Origin: Theropithecus gelada
Lineage: Eukaryota > Chordata > Mammalia > Primates > Cercopithecidae
Direction: 5' to 3'
DNA length: 64,000 bases
NCBI RefSeq assembly: GCF_003255815.1
Contig: NC_037680.1
Location: forward strand, 26,382,304-26,446,303
The position numbers and the translations under genes are program-made. Below are positions 24,010 through 34,520 of this stretch, one piece after another. Under the pieces are notes generated by a model that saw only the letters and a list, made by a program, of their open reading frames with translations, searched no databases and had not been told where the DNA came from. The stretch's first letter is position 1; the number at the start of each line of letters is the position of its first letter.

Positions 24010-25010
24010 ACAGCATTAAGACAAGAGAGATAAAATCCTTGCTCTTATAGAACCTATCTCCTAATCATAGGAGGTAATAGACATTTAAACCAATAAAACA
24101 TAATTTTTGATAATTGAAAATTAGTAAGTACTTATGGACATAAAAAGAGTGTGTATAGAGGGTAACTGAGATGGACAGAGACAACAGATAGTGTGGAAAA
24201 GGAATCATTTTTCTGGAGTGTGATGAGAGCTGAGATGTTAAGAATAAGAAGGTGTTAAACTTCTGAAGTTCCCAAGAAAGAATGGTCCAAGAAAACAGCA
24301 AGTCAAAGACACTGAGATGAGAAGAATCTTAATGTACTCAAAGAAGGAACATACCGACAGTAAGCCAGAGAAAGCAAGTTTAAAAAAACAATGAGGTTTC
24401 AGTGGCAGGCGGAAAGAATACCATGTAGGCTTTTGTAGACCAAGAGCATTTGGGAAAAATGCATTTTATTCCATAGGCAATGAGAAGCCTTTTGAGGGTT
24501 TGAACTGTCAGAATAACATATTCTATTTGAACTATTAGGAAGATCATTTAAGCTGTTATTTGGAGAATGATTGTCAGGGGGAGGAGGAAGGAATGGCAAG
24601 AAAGGAGATAGGGAGAAAAGTTAGAAGAACATTACGGGATTCCAGGCAAGGCATGGTCATAAATTTACCTAGAGTGGCAATAATGAATATGTAGAAAAGT
24701 GGAGATACTAGGACTGGTATTCTTAAAGTTGGCTGAGAATCAGCTTCCCAGGTTCCATCAGGGACCTAATGAACCATGTACTCTACATTGTATCCCCAAG
24801 TGATTCTAATGGGCAGCCAGATTTGGAGCACATTGTGCTCTGTAGGTTACTGTAGTAGACAGACTATGTGAAATCACCACAGGTTTCTAAGTAGGAACTT
24901 CATGATGTAAGCAGAATTTAAAGATCATTAATTTGGTGGTATATAAGAGAAATTGAAGACAAATGTCCTGCAGTGAGAAGAGTAGTCAATAGGATGTCAC
25001 AATAATTAAG
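24010..25010. mobile_element. Ancient dispersed mammalian repeat, family unnamed
   Basis: The text catgtaggcttttgtagacc, gaagccttttgagggtttga, aagatcatttaagctg and gattccaggcaaggcatgg is the signature of a widespread old repeat that I recognise by wording but cannot name. A second partial copy appears at about 24890-25010, and a different element cuts in at about 24725-24845. The same family recurs at 55370-56030. Confidence 0.5.
24725..24845. mobile_element. Weak hAT-type fragment
   Basis: The words ggctgagaatcagcttcccagg and ccaagtgattctaatgggcag resemble the middle of a MER20-type element. It is nested in the ancient repeat around it. Confidence 0.35.
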
Positions 25011-25039
25011 GCATGAGTTTGGACTGCCTGGAAATACAG

Positions 25040-25235
25040 CAGCCAATAGCTACATGTGAGTATTTAATTTTAAATTTATTAAAACAAAATTAGGGATTCA
25101 GTTCCATAGTCACACTCACCATATTCTAAGTGCTCAGTAGCCATATGTGGCTATTGTACACTGCATTGGACAGTGCAGATATAAAACATTTTCTTCATCA
25201 CAGAACGTGTTTAGACAGCAATGACCTAGACTATG
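25040..25235. mobile_element. hAT-type fossil (MER3-like)
   Basis: The words gccaatagctacatgtgagt, ggattcagttccatagtcac, caagtgctcagtagccatatg-like text and gcattggacagtgcagatat, in that order, identify a familiar small DNA transposon. No transposase is present. Confidence 0.6.
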
Positions 25236-26079
25236 GATTTAATGGGGGATAGAATCTGAGGGGCATATCTCAAGAATTGGTAGAAGGGTTAAAGGAAGAT
25301 TAACAAGGCACAGCGATAAGTGAAGCAGCACTACTCTATAAGCATGGGGATTTTATTTGAGAAATTTTTAAAATCTGTATAAATATACACTCAAGTCAAG
25401 GGTACTGTAAAATCAGCACTTGCTGTGTTACACAATTCACCACAATATTTTTTTGATATAGGAAAATACCATAACTGATAAGATAAATATTATGATAGCA
25501 AGTTTTTTTCCCCCTCCTCTCCTTTCCTGTGGGTAATTACCAATGTCTGTAATTGACAACAGTTGATCAAATCAAAATATGAAAACTAATAATGAGCCAG
25601 ATTCTCCCACCACATTCCACCCGTTGAAGTCAGTGAAAGTTCTGTGCACACAAGGAGACACATGGCGAGCTAATCTGGCCCAGTATTTACACAGCACTTT
25701 CAATTTGACGATCTTAAAATGTTGAACAAATATTCACTTTTATAGGCCATCCTAGGAGATAGAATCATCATTTATACATCTAACTAAATTGGGTCTAAAA
25801 GTTTGAGCTAAAGACTTCATGCCACCTAAAATAGTAGTATTTTAAAAGTGTGTTTCCTTCTTTCCATACATGCATGTGTCAGAATTCACAAGATCTGAAC
25901 CTTCTGTTCTAAATTAAATTAGAGTATTCTTCATGGCTTCACTGAGCTTAGCCTTTCAATTACCATCTTCTTCCTAGCTACCCATCGAATCTCAGATAAG
26001 AAAGTTAATACCTCTTACTTATGTTAACCCAAATTAAACAAATTCACTCACCTAGACACATATTCATGTACCATGCATC
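25236..26079. other. No recognised feature
   Basis: Apparently unique DNA. A short pyrimidine tract (ttttttccccctcctctcc) lies at about 25505-25525. Confidence 0.5.
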
Positions 26080-26410
26080 AGAGCTGCATAATTTATTCAT
26101 GATTTTAAATTTATTAAAATTTTTAGATGAACAGTGTACAAAATGTGTTAATTGAATCTCATTCTCAATTAACCACAAGTGGATTATTCAATTGATAGGT
26201 CACTCGGACCTCCTGGGCCTCTTCTGTATCCCTCAACTGCTAATTTGCAGATGGCTCTCCCCATCACTCTGCAGCTGGATCTTGTGTCATTAAAAGCAAA
26301 GCAGGCTGGGGAGGGAGGAAGGGGGAGAGCTGTTTGGCCTCAGTCACTTGGTTAATTAGAGAAAGAGATAATGCTGCCAATTTGTCCACTAATTCAACAA
26401 ATATATATGC
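26080..26410. promoter_or_regulatory. Candidate conserved non-coding element with hairpin
   Basis: The block is non-repetitive and dense in homeodomain-type words: ttaattga, tcaattaa, ctaatttgca, ggttaattag. It also holds a RUNX-like aaccacaa. Arms tgtgttaattga (26144-26155) and tcaattaaccaca (26165-26177) are inverted with one bulge. A GC-richer purine stretch (about 26300-26330) follows. No coding frame. Function is inferred only from motif clustering. Confidence 0.3.
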
Positions 26411-26900
26411 AAGTCCTGACATACACAAGGGGAACCTCAAGATACATTTGTAGACAGAGTCTCTCTACCCTAGAGAAATAGAAAAAGGAAAAGATGAGAT
26501 TTTTTTCCAGTTATCACAGGTGGTACACAAATCTAATTCTGCACATGGATACTGGAAAGGCTTTTCCAGCTCTTCTCTTCACCATTGTTTCCTCCATATC
26601 TTGGTGATTTCCACATCCCCAGGTTCCTAGTAAGGGCCACGTTTGAGGCAACCTCTCAGGTACTGAAGCATGTGAACTACAGCAGACTGGAGGTTGTGTT
26701 AGGTCCTGAGGGTTTGTGGGAATATCAAAGATGTAAGTGTCTCTGGCCTCTAAATGATTTGTTAAATCCCTGGAAAGAACCTAAGAAAACAGAGGACTAA
26801 TAATGCATTGTGTGCTTCTGTTAATGCTAAAATTCAGTTTTCATTATAGAATGGTTCTGAAGGTGTCTTCTATGAGAGACAGAAACATAGGTGACAAGAA
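26411..26900. other. No recognised feature
   Basis: Unique-looking DNA with one 71-codon frame at 26585-26800 that has no recognisable domain. I do not regard it as a gene. Confidence 0.5.
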
Positions 26901-26904
26901 CATT

Positions 26905-27135
26905 GTCCTTGAGGTTAAGGAGACTCAGGTCTAGTCTGAGATTTGCTTCAAATTACCTCAGCTCACTGACTTCAGTTTGCTCTTCTATAAAATGAGGATA
27001 ATTAGAGGGTCCACACCACAGAGTTGATGTGGAGGTTAGATGCTTTGAACCATGCCAAATGCTTAGAATAGCACCTAGGCCTGGGCCATTCCTTGATATA
27101 TGTTAGCCATGAGTACTTATTGTTATCATTACTAT
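26905..27135 (+). mobile_element. MIR element
   Basis: The words tcagtttgctcttctataaaatgagg, then gttgatgtggaggttagatg and aatgcttagaatagcacctagg, follow the MIR order from core to tail. Diverged as expected for this old tRNA-derived SINE. Confidence 0.65.
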
Positions 27136-27311
27136 TAACTAGCCATGGGCCAATCATCTAATCAAAATGGACCTCAGATTCTTCCATATTATGAGGGACT
27201 GGGTTATGTTACACTGAATTTTAAGTTTTCTTAAAAACTACCCAGAGGCAACCTTGGAGGAGAAGAGGAACACAAAAAAGTAGAATGATGGCTGAGGTAC
27301 CAACACTCAAC

Positions 27312-27622
27312 ATTATTATTATTATTATTATTATTATTTTGAGACGGAGTCTCACTCTGTCGCCCAGGCTGGAGTGCAGTGGCACGGTCTTGGCTCACTG
27401 CAAGCTCCGCTTCCCGGGTTCACACCATTTGCCTGCCTCAGCCTTCCAAGTGGCTGGGACTACAGGTGCCTGCCACCATGCCTGGCTAATTTTTTGTAAT
27501 TTTAGTAGAGATAGGGTTTTACCATGTTAGCCAGGATGGTCTCCATCTCCTGACCTCATGATCCGCCTGCCTTGGCCTCCCAAAGTGCAGGGATTACAGG
27601 TGTGAGCCACCGTGCCCAGCCC
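27312..27622 (-). mobile_element. Alu (AluY-like), antisense, with (ATT)n tail
   Basis: The A-tail has become an (ATT)n microsatellite at 27312-27338. The body runs from gagacggagtctcactctgt to gtgcccagccc. The diagnostic order ccatgttagccaggatggtc and cctcatgatccgcc points to the young Y/S branch. Flanks accaacactcaac (27299-27311) and accagcacctcaac (27623-27636) are a probable target duplication. Confidence 0.95.
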
Positions 27623-27636
27623 ACCAGCACCTCAAC

Positions 27637-28479
27637 TATATTCAACTTAAACTGTAGTAGCCCTTCCTTTATATATTTTACATGTTTGAAACCAATTTTA
27701 TTTCATTTAAATATTTGGGAGGAATAATTATGCTGATTTTTAAAAAGTTTGAAAAACACTGAGCCAGATATTCCCAAGATCTTTTTGAGTTCTGATACAT
27801 GTATTACTTCACTTTTACAGACACAAGATGTTAGTAACATAAAAATATGCTTTATATAACTAAAAGGACCAATCATGCCTTTTCCTCCCAAAATGCAGGC
27901 ACAAGATGTCTTTATCTCTTCATCTAATTAAACTTTTTTAACAGCAAGTTCAAAGGCTTTATTTGGCCCATTACCTTTTTGCCATTTTTTTTCTAAAGAC
28001 TTGGATATTAAGATATATTTGCTTTATCAAAGGTCTAATTTTTTATTCCCAATCTGAGATATTATAATATGAAATTACAGGCGAACTGGGGATAAAGAAT
28101 AAACACAGGATTAAGAAAAGTAATGAAGATTGTTTAATATGAAAATGGGAAAAAATAATTCCACTATGGAAAAAGAGCCTTGTAAATAAGGGAGGAGTTC
28201 AGGAAAATATTTCTTCCTTTTTATAGATTTAAATTGCACTGTCTTAGAGAATTAGTGTATGTCTTGGAAAGGCATACCTCTATGTCCATGTCAATATTTA
28301 CCTTCAGGATAATGAGGAGAATAAAAAGGCAAGTTTATAACTCATGACCTGACTTGAATGAATAGTTCAGACTTTACTAAACGTACCACCAGGAAAGCAG
28401 GGAAGGAGATGTGACTCCTAGGGACTTTGTGGGAACAGTTTAGGACCTCCAGAAGATAAAACTGCAAATGTATGGATTT
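27637..28479. other. No recognised feature
   Basis: AT-rich, unique-looking DNA. No frame or motif stands out. Confidence 0.5.
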
Positions 28480-28979
28480 AAAAGGCTCTCAAGTCTTTGA
28501 CCCTTCTTTCATCTAGTGATGAGGTCTAAGCAAAGACTTGCCTCTGGAATGCCTCTATGATTTACATAACCAGTAGGTTATGGCAGAAGTGATAGCACAC
28601 ATATTTCTGAGTCCAGATCTTAACAGCTAGCAGCTTTTTCTTCCTGCCTCCTAGAACACCAGCTCTGGAGAAAAAAGCTGACTTCCCTGAGACTGCCATG
28701 CTATGAAGAAAGCCAAGGGAAGCCATGTGGACAGGTCCTGGAAAATGAGATGCATGTGGAGAGAGAAAGAAGATAAAGATTACAGATACTGAGTGAAGAA
28801 GCCAGCTTGAAGGTGAGGTCTCCATCCTCAGCTGATGCTGCATGGATCAGAGACAAACCTCCCAATTGAGTCCTTCCTAAATTCCTGACCTGCAAAATTG
28901 TGAAGAAAGTAAATACTATTTTAAGTCGCTACGCTTCGGGGTAGTTTGATACACAGTAATAGATATTCTGAATAACACA
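28480..28979 (+). mobile_element. MLT1-type MaLR LTR
   Basis: The order cttgcctctggaatgcctct, gaaagccaagggaagccatg, tcctaaattcctgacc, ttttaagtcgctacgcttcgg and acagtaatagatattctg is that of MLT1 LTRs, ending in the typical GGGGTAGTTTG tail. The left edge is approximate. Confidence 0.65.
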
Positions 28980-29289
28980 GATTAGGAGGGAATTTCAGAA
29001 AGGTCTAAATGTGAAGAAAGAGGATCAAAGTTAGAAACTGAGTATAACCGGTGGAGATTTAATTTCTTCGTTTTCTTTTCTCTGAATTATGGGGTGAAGT
29101 TATACTGAACATATTTCTATCAGTTTTGTTTTCTAAGTGGAAATTCCTCTGATTATCCCAACTTTTAGTAGTTGCCAATAAGCTAAGCACATGCAGCCTG
29201 GAGGGGAGCAGGTGGTACTGTAGAAAATAAAGGGAACAGGTCGATACAGAGAGGGGGACTTGGCCCCACACTTGCTCCTCTGATGAGGC
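28980..29289. other. No recognised feature
   Basis: Unique-looking sequence up to the target site of the L1 at 29298. Confidence 0.5.
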
Positions 29290-29297
29290 CAATTCTT

Positions 29298-29862
29298 TTT
29301 TTTTTTTTTTAATTATTCTTTAAGTTCTAGGGTACATGTGCACAACATGCAGGTTTGTTACATATATAAACATGTGCCATGTTGGTGTGCAGCACCCATT
29401 AACTCGTCATTTACATTAGTTATATCTCCTAATGCTATCCCTCCCCCTTCCCTCCACCCCACGACAGGCCCCGGTGTGTGATATTCCCCACCCTGTGTCC
29501 AAGTGTTCTCATTGTTCAGTTCCCACTTATGAGTGAGAACAGTGTGGCGATTGCTCAAGGATCTAGATCTAGAAATTCCATTTGACCCCACCATCCCATT
29601 AGTAGGTATATACCCAAAGGATTATAAATCATGCTGCTATAAAGACACATACACACATATGTTTATTGCGACACTATTCACAATAGCAAAGACTTGGAAC
29701 CAATCCAAATGTCCATCAGTGATAGACTGGATTAAGAAAATGTGGCACATATACACCATGAATTACCATGCAGCCATAAAAAAGGACGAGTTCAAGTCCT
29801 TTGTAGAACACGGATGAAGCTGGAAACCATCATTCTGAGCAAACTATCACAAGGACATAGGT
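29298..29862 (-). mobile_element. L1PA-type insertion with 5' inversion (twin priming)
   Basis: From 29298 to about 29543 the plus strand is a complement of the L1 3' end (poly T, ttctttaagttctagggtac, gtttgttacat, cagcacccattaactcgtca, cacttatgagtgagaac). From about 29544 to 29862 the plus strand switches to L1 sense (attccatttgacccca, tatacccaaaggattataaa, aaaatgtggcacatatacac, catcattctgagcaaactat). The two parts are neighbours in the LINE, so the 5' part was inverted. Flanks share caattctt (ggccaattctt and aggtcaattctt). The insertion is 5'-truncated, and the frame at 29533-29817 is an ORF2 C-terminal remnant. Confidence 0.95.
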
Positions 29863-29869
29863 CAATTCT

Positions 29870-30440
29870 TAAGACCCAGTTTTCCACAGAGGGAACTGTG
29901 CCCAGATGTTTTGGGTGATAAGCCTGCTGGTCCAACCCAGAGCTGGAGTAACATGCAGAAGCACCTGATGCTGAGGATGAACTCCCTCATGAACAAGTTA
30001 GCTGTGCATGTCCAGTAGACCTCTTCTTTCTCAAATATACTTCAGTGGGCCATAAGCGGAAGCAAACTGACATTTAGGTTATTTGAACTTTTTGTTTGTT
30101 TGTTTGCTTCTTTTTTCTGTTACGTACACATTTTAGTCCCTAAAAAGACCAAAGTTCTTTTACATGACTGTACTCATGCAATCAATCTTTGAATCACAAA
30201 GTGTAAGATATACCTTCCCTTTGGCCTTTCTGTGTGCTGCATGTGCTCCTCCAAGCAGCAGTGTGAGTCTCACAGTTAGCATATGGTTTCCACTTCAGTG
30301 CTTCCATACTTTACCTTTAATTGCTATATCTCTTCTGATGCCAACTCTTCAACTAACTACTGTAATGGCCATCACTTCTTTTAAGATATCTTGGACAAGG
30401 ATTATGACTTTCCTACTAATTATTTCATTTAGTTACTCAA
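29870..30440. other. No recognised feature; small (TTTG)n
   Basis: Unique-looking DNA. A short (TTTG)n tract followed by T-rich sequence lies at about 30090-30118. Confidence 0.5.
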
Positions 30441-30600
30441 TAAAAATGTATTGAGTTTTATTAAGCTCAGAATCCTATCTAGGATGCTAGGGCTGCAAAC
30501 ATAAATGTCATACTTCTTGTTCTCAAATATCTTAGTCTTGTAGAGATTGTGAGAAAAGTATATGAATAATTAAAATAGAAGGCATAAAAGAGATTAAAAG
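30441..30600 (+). mobile_element. Old LINE/SINE fragment (CR1/L2-like)
   Basis: The words tattgagttttattaagctc, aggatgctagggctgcaaac and cttgttctcaaatatcttag copy the shape of a frequent mammalian repeat (ctgggatacaaa, gccctcaaggagct). Family uncertain. Confidence 0.4.
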
Positions 30601-30639
30601 GTAGGATATTAAAAAGAGAAAGAGATTCCTTCCAAAAAG

Positions 30640-30910
30640 GACAAAACTAACATTTACTGAGTATCCCCTATGAAGCATATATTTTAAATATATTATCTCA
30701 TTTATAATCTGCCTCCACCCTAAAAAGTAGGTAGCATATTTTCTTTATTTTACATAAAAACTTAGATTCAAAAATGTTGACCCACCCCTTCCCACTCATA
30801 AAAAATAGTTAAGTCAATTAAGATCACAAGTAAATTAAAAACCTGTAACTATTCTGTCTTTGTCTGACATCAAAATCTCATACTCTTTCCATCAGCTGTC
30901 AAGCTTCCAT
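30640..30910 (+). mobile_element. MIR element
   Basis: The order acatttactgagtatcccc, atattatctcatttataatc, ccctaaaaagtaggtagc and ctttattttacataaaaact follows the MIR core toward its 3' side. Strongly diverged. Confidence 0.55.
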
Positions 30911-30924
30911 AATGCTGTAATTTT

Positions 30925-31110
30925 AAAACCATAAACACTTTCTCAAAAACCATCTCATTTGACTTTCATAAGAACACTGTGAAGAAGGATGGCCTTCTCA
31001 TTCTACTTTTCAGAAAGAAAAACAAACACTGGAGAGATAAAGGGACTTTTAAGTAATGACTAAAATTCAATCCCTATCCTGATTTAATGACTCCAACACG
31101 GTTTTTCTTT
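30925..31110 (+). mobile_element. Second MIR-like fragment
   Basis: The words aaccatctcatttgactttc, ataagaacactgtgaagaagg and cattctacttttcagaaag resemble another MIR copy directly after the first. Confidence 0.45.
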
Positions 31111-32050
31111 CCACTCCACCATGCTGTCTTTTCCAGATTGGGGCATTATCAAAATGTCATGGCAAAGAATGCATTTAATTCTGGGCCTTGAGTAATGAAC
31201 AAGATTTGGACAGGTGACTACTGGGGCATGAGAAGATATCAGAGTCAGAGAACTTGCAAGTGGAGGAAACAATGAGTTGTTATCAACAACAATGTAGCTC
31301 AGTTGCTGTCCAAGATAAGTTGCTGCACTGAATCTACTGCAATCAGGCCCCAAAACACCATGGCAGGGGCAATATGACCAAATGGACTATTTTTTTGTAA
31401 CAATGTCTATCATACAAATATTCTCAGACAACATAACCTGAGAATTCATATGGAGTTATATTTTTTATAACCCCCAAGTTTACTGATTTCTTTTCCCACA
31501 CATTGAGCTCCCTCCTTCAAAGTCTTCCCATCAAATATTCCTGTGAATACATAGGAGTTGTGCAACATATGCTCACAAACAATGAAATTTATGCTGAGCA
31601 TTCATTCTCCTCTATCGGGTCTCACAGTCTCTGTGTATTGATAATTCCCCAATTCCAGACAGCTAAGTCTTTCTTTGCAAATCAATTTCAGTCCAGAGAT
31701 CTCTTTACTTTCAGAATGAGTTTTCTGGAGAAGCTATTCAGAGGTCATCCAAATAGACTTTTAGTGATCATTTCTGGCATTTTATTCAATAAATATACAT
31801 CAATCATCAATTGTTCAATAATGTATCAGGTAGTTATTCATCAAACTTAGCCATAAATGTTTATTATCATCTCAAATCAAGTATAGGACCACCCTTCTTA
31901 CATTATGTTGTATTTCTTTTACTTTGTGGAAAAATTTGGGATAGTGGATATTCAATATTCCTGAAATATTTTCTATCATGTCCTCCAAATCATGTGTACT
32001 GATATAAGCCACTAACAGAAAACATTTAAAGTACAGCCAGTGGCATAGTA
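31111..32050. other. No recognised feature
   Basis: Unique-looking AT-rich DNA. A 115-codon frame at 31503-31850 has no signal peptide, domain or repeat hallmark I can recognise and is likely chance. Confidence 0.5.
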
Positions 32051-32059
32051 TGTGGGATG

Positions 32060-32250
32060 AGTCAAAGTGGATGAAGTTCAGGTTTTGAGTCTGAAGACAG
32101 GGCTTTGTTTGAATCTAGGCACTGCTGTTTGGAAACTATGTAGCTTTAGACAAATTTTTTTTAACTATCTTGAATCTTGGCAACTACATTTAAAATGTGA
32201 ATAACCATAATATGGCCTGTTGTGACTAACCAATAACATTATTATATTAA
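32060..32250 (+). mobile_element. MIR element
   Basis: The words ttttgagtctgaagacaggg, tgaatctaggcactgctg, ctatgtagctttagacaaat and ttaaaatgtgaataaccata follow the MIR consensus order. Confidence 0.55.
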
Positions 32251-32264
32251 GAGTAATAGTGACT

Positions 32265-32480
32265 TTCTTAGGCCTGTACCCACTATGTGTCAGGCTCTTG
32301 TGAAGCCCTTTACATGCATTACTGATCATCCTCATTTGCACCCTGCAAGGGAGGTATTTTTAACTATGGAGGATTATTCTTTGCTCAAGAGCATACAACT
32401 GGTACATGGCAGAGACAATATTTAAGCCAGATTTGTTTGACATTAAAGCCATGTTCTTTTTAGTATACATTGCTGCTTCT
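32265..32480 (+). mobile_element. MIR element
   Basis: The words cccactatgtgtcaggctct, agccctttacatgcattact, ctcaagagcatacaactgg and catggcagagacaatattta show a second, better preserved MIR. Confidence 0.65.
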
Positions 32481-32524
32481 ATATAAACATTGTTTTGCTT
32501 GGTATTGGTGTTTGTTTTTTGTGC

Positions 32525-32655
32525 CCATAGCCCTTAAAAGCAGTATCTGGGTCTTTTTTCTCAGGACCTACATCATGTAGAAGCACAAACCCTGTCCTCC
32601 TCACAAAAAAAGTTTCAATAAATATCTGTTGGATGTATAAATGAATAATGAAAAA
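32525..32655 (+). mobile_element. L2 3' tail
   Basis: The words gtgcccatagcccttaaaagc and tttcaataaatatctgttggatgtataaatg (shortened here) mark the L2 3' end. Confidence 0.55.
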
Positions 32656-33319
32656 TAAATAGTTTCCACTCTATTCTGAACCCTAGGCTAGATAAATAAT
32701 ATAACACCATCAGCATCCTCTGATGAAAATATGAAAAGGACACTTTCAACATAAACAAATGTATTAAAGTAACCATAGACACACTTTTAAAAACATAGCA
32801 ACTCTGACGCTCATTGTCAATGGCAGCCTATTTCATTAATCAAAAGTGGGAAAAAAGCTTTTACATTATTCTGCCTCAGAAACAAAATTGATTTAATACC
32901 TTTTGAAAATTTTTAAGCTATCTCAAAACCTCAGGTAAAAAAAATCATGCATTGGTATTTTAAATGAAAGTAAGAAATAATGTCTATGTTCGAGCAAAGT
33001 GTCAAGGCTGTGATTTTCCCATAGTTTTGCATTCCTCTGAGTAAAATGCTATCTACATCTCACAACTGGTGGATGTAAAGATTGTGAAACAAAATTGGGC
33101 ATAATCCATCAAACTCACACCCCATGCCAACTTTAACCACTCAGTCTCTAGAGCACAGAAACTAGGTAAAAATTTACAGGAAAATACTTAAATCGAAAGT
33201 GACTGCTATTGATGCATATCTCCTAGAGGAATTAGTTCTTTCCCCTTTGATTTAGGTCCCTATGCAGCACTGGGCACTTGTGTTTATCTTCTCTCTCCAG
33301 CAAACCAAAGCAAAGGTTA
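32656..33319. other. No recognised feature
   Basis: AT-rich unique-looking DNA. Confidence 0.5.
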
Positions 33320-33540
33320 GTGTTTTTGAGTAGCTGCTATATATAAGCACAGAATGAGGTACTTTCTCCAATCATCACAAGAACTATAAGAGACAGATGA
33401 TATATATCTATTTTAAAGATGAGAACATCAAAGCTTGGAGAGGTTAAGTAACCTGAGCAAGGTCATACAATTCATGAGTAATGAGACTAGGATTTGAACC
33501 CAGTTTGACTGATTCCAAAGCTACAGCTGATACCCCAGAA
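33320..33540 (+). mobile_element. MIR element
   Basis: The words tttaaagatgagaacatcaaag, ggagaggttaagtaacctgag, caaggtcatacaattcatgag and ctaggatttgaacccagt are close to the MIR core and 3' part; it is the best preserved MIR in the window. Confidence 0.8.
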
Positions 33541-33654
33541 GGAGAAAGGGTGGCTTAGCAGAACTAGAGGTTTTTAAAGCATCAAATTAAAAGTGAAACC
33601 TAATGTGAACTGAGAGAAAACAATTGTTTAAATATTGTTTTAGGATAAGAGACT

Positions 33655-33732
33655 TAAAGGGGAGAGGGAGAAGCAAGTGGGGAGAGGAGGGAGAGAAGGG
33701 AAAGAGGTAGTATAAAAGAGATGGAGTAAGAA
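33655..33732. repeat. Purine-rich GA tract
   Basis: About 75 bases are almost only G and A on the plus strand (ggggagagggagaagc, gggagaggagggagagaagg). Confidence 0.7.
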
Positions 33733-34355
33733 CAGATTATTCATGAAATAGGTACACTGATTTCTGGCATTCTATATGAACTTTTTGTTTTGGTGGAGGA
33801 GAGGGGATAAAGGTGCTCTAAAATGCCTTTCCAAATGCAATGAGTTTAAGTGCATTTCTTGTTCTATATACTCTTTGCAGTAACATGATGATCTTTCAGA
33901 CTTCTGAAGCTGAAGCTACTTCTACTGGCATTTGACCTGCTGTAACTTTGTTGTCTGCACAACAGGCAGGAGAAACACTGGAAAAGAGACTCCACTCACA
34001 GCTGAGGGCTGAATTCAGCCCCAAGTGACTCACTTAGAAATGTTATTCATACCCAAATATACATTGGCCTCACTCTTAGCTACTCAGCTTACTCCTCTTT
34101 CTTTCCTTTTTGCCACAAATCAATTTTTAGACTTTATATTTTGATGACTTTCCTAGTTACGTGATTGCTTTTTCTTAATACGAATTATAGATTTTTATTA
34201 TCTAAATGCAGTTTGCTATTTTAAGACATGTGTTTCCTTTTCCTGCCTCTGTTTCAAGAAACTTCAACCCTAGTATCACATGTTTGGGCAACTATCCGAC
34301 TTTGTTCACATCAGCCACATGATCAAGGAACATACAATAAGTCAATGACTTAGAT
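33733..34355. other. No recognised feature
   Basis: Unique-looking DNA with no supported gene. Confidence 0.5.
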
Positions 34356-34520
34356 CAACAGTTTTCAAACATGACTACACAATCACATAGAGAGATTTCA
34401 GAAAATATTGATACCTAGCCCCCACACTGGACTAATTAAACCAAAATCTCCAAAGCTGGTACTCAGGCAGAAATACAGTTCAGATCTTTTAACTATAGGT
34501 CAATGTTTCTACTCTGATGA
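34356..34520. mobile_element. hAT-Charlie-like fossil
   Basis: It begins caacagttttcaaacatgac and continues tacctagcccccacactgg, aaaatctccaaagctg, a pattern of the MER20/MER58 group. The far end is uncertain. Confidence 0.45.
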
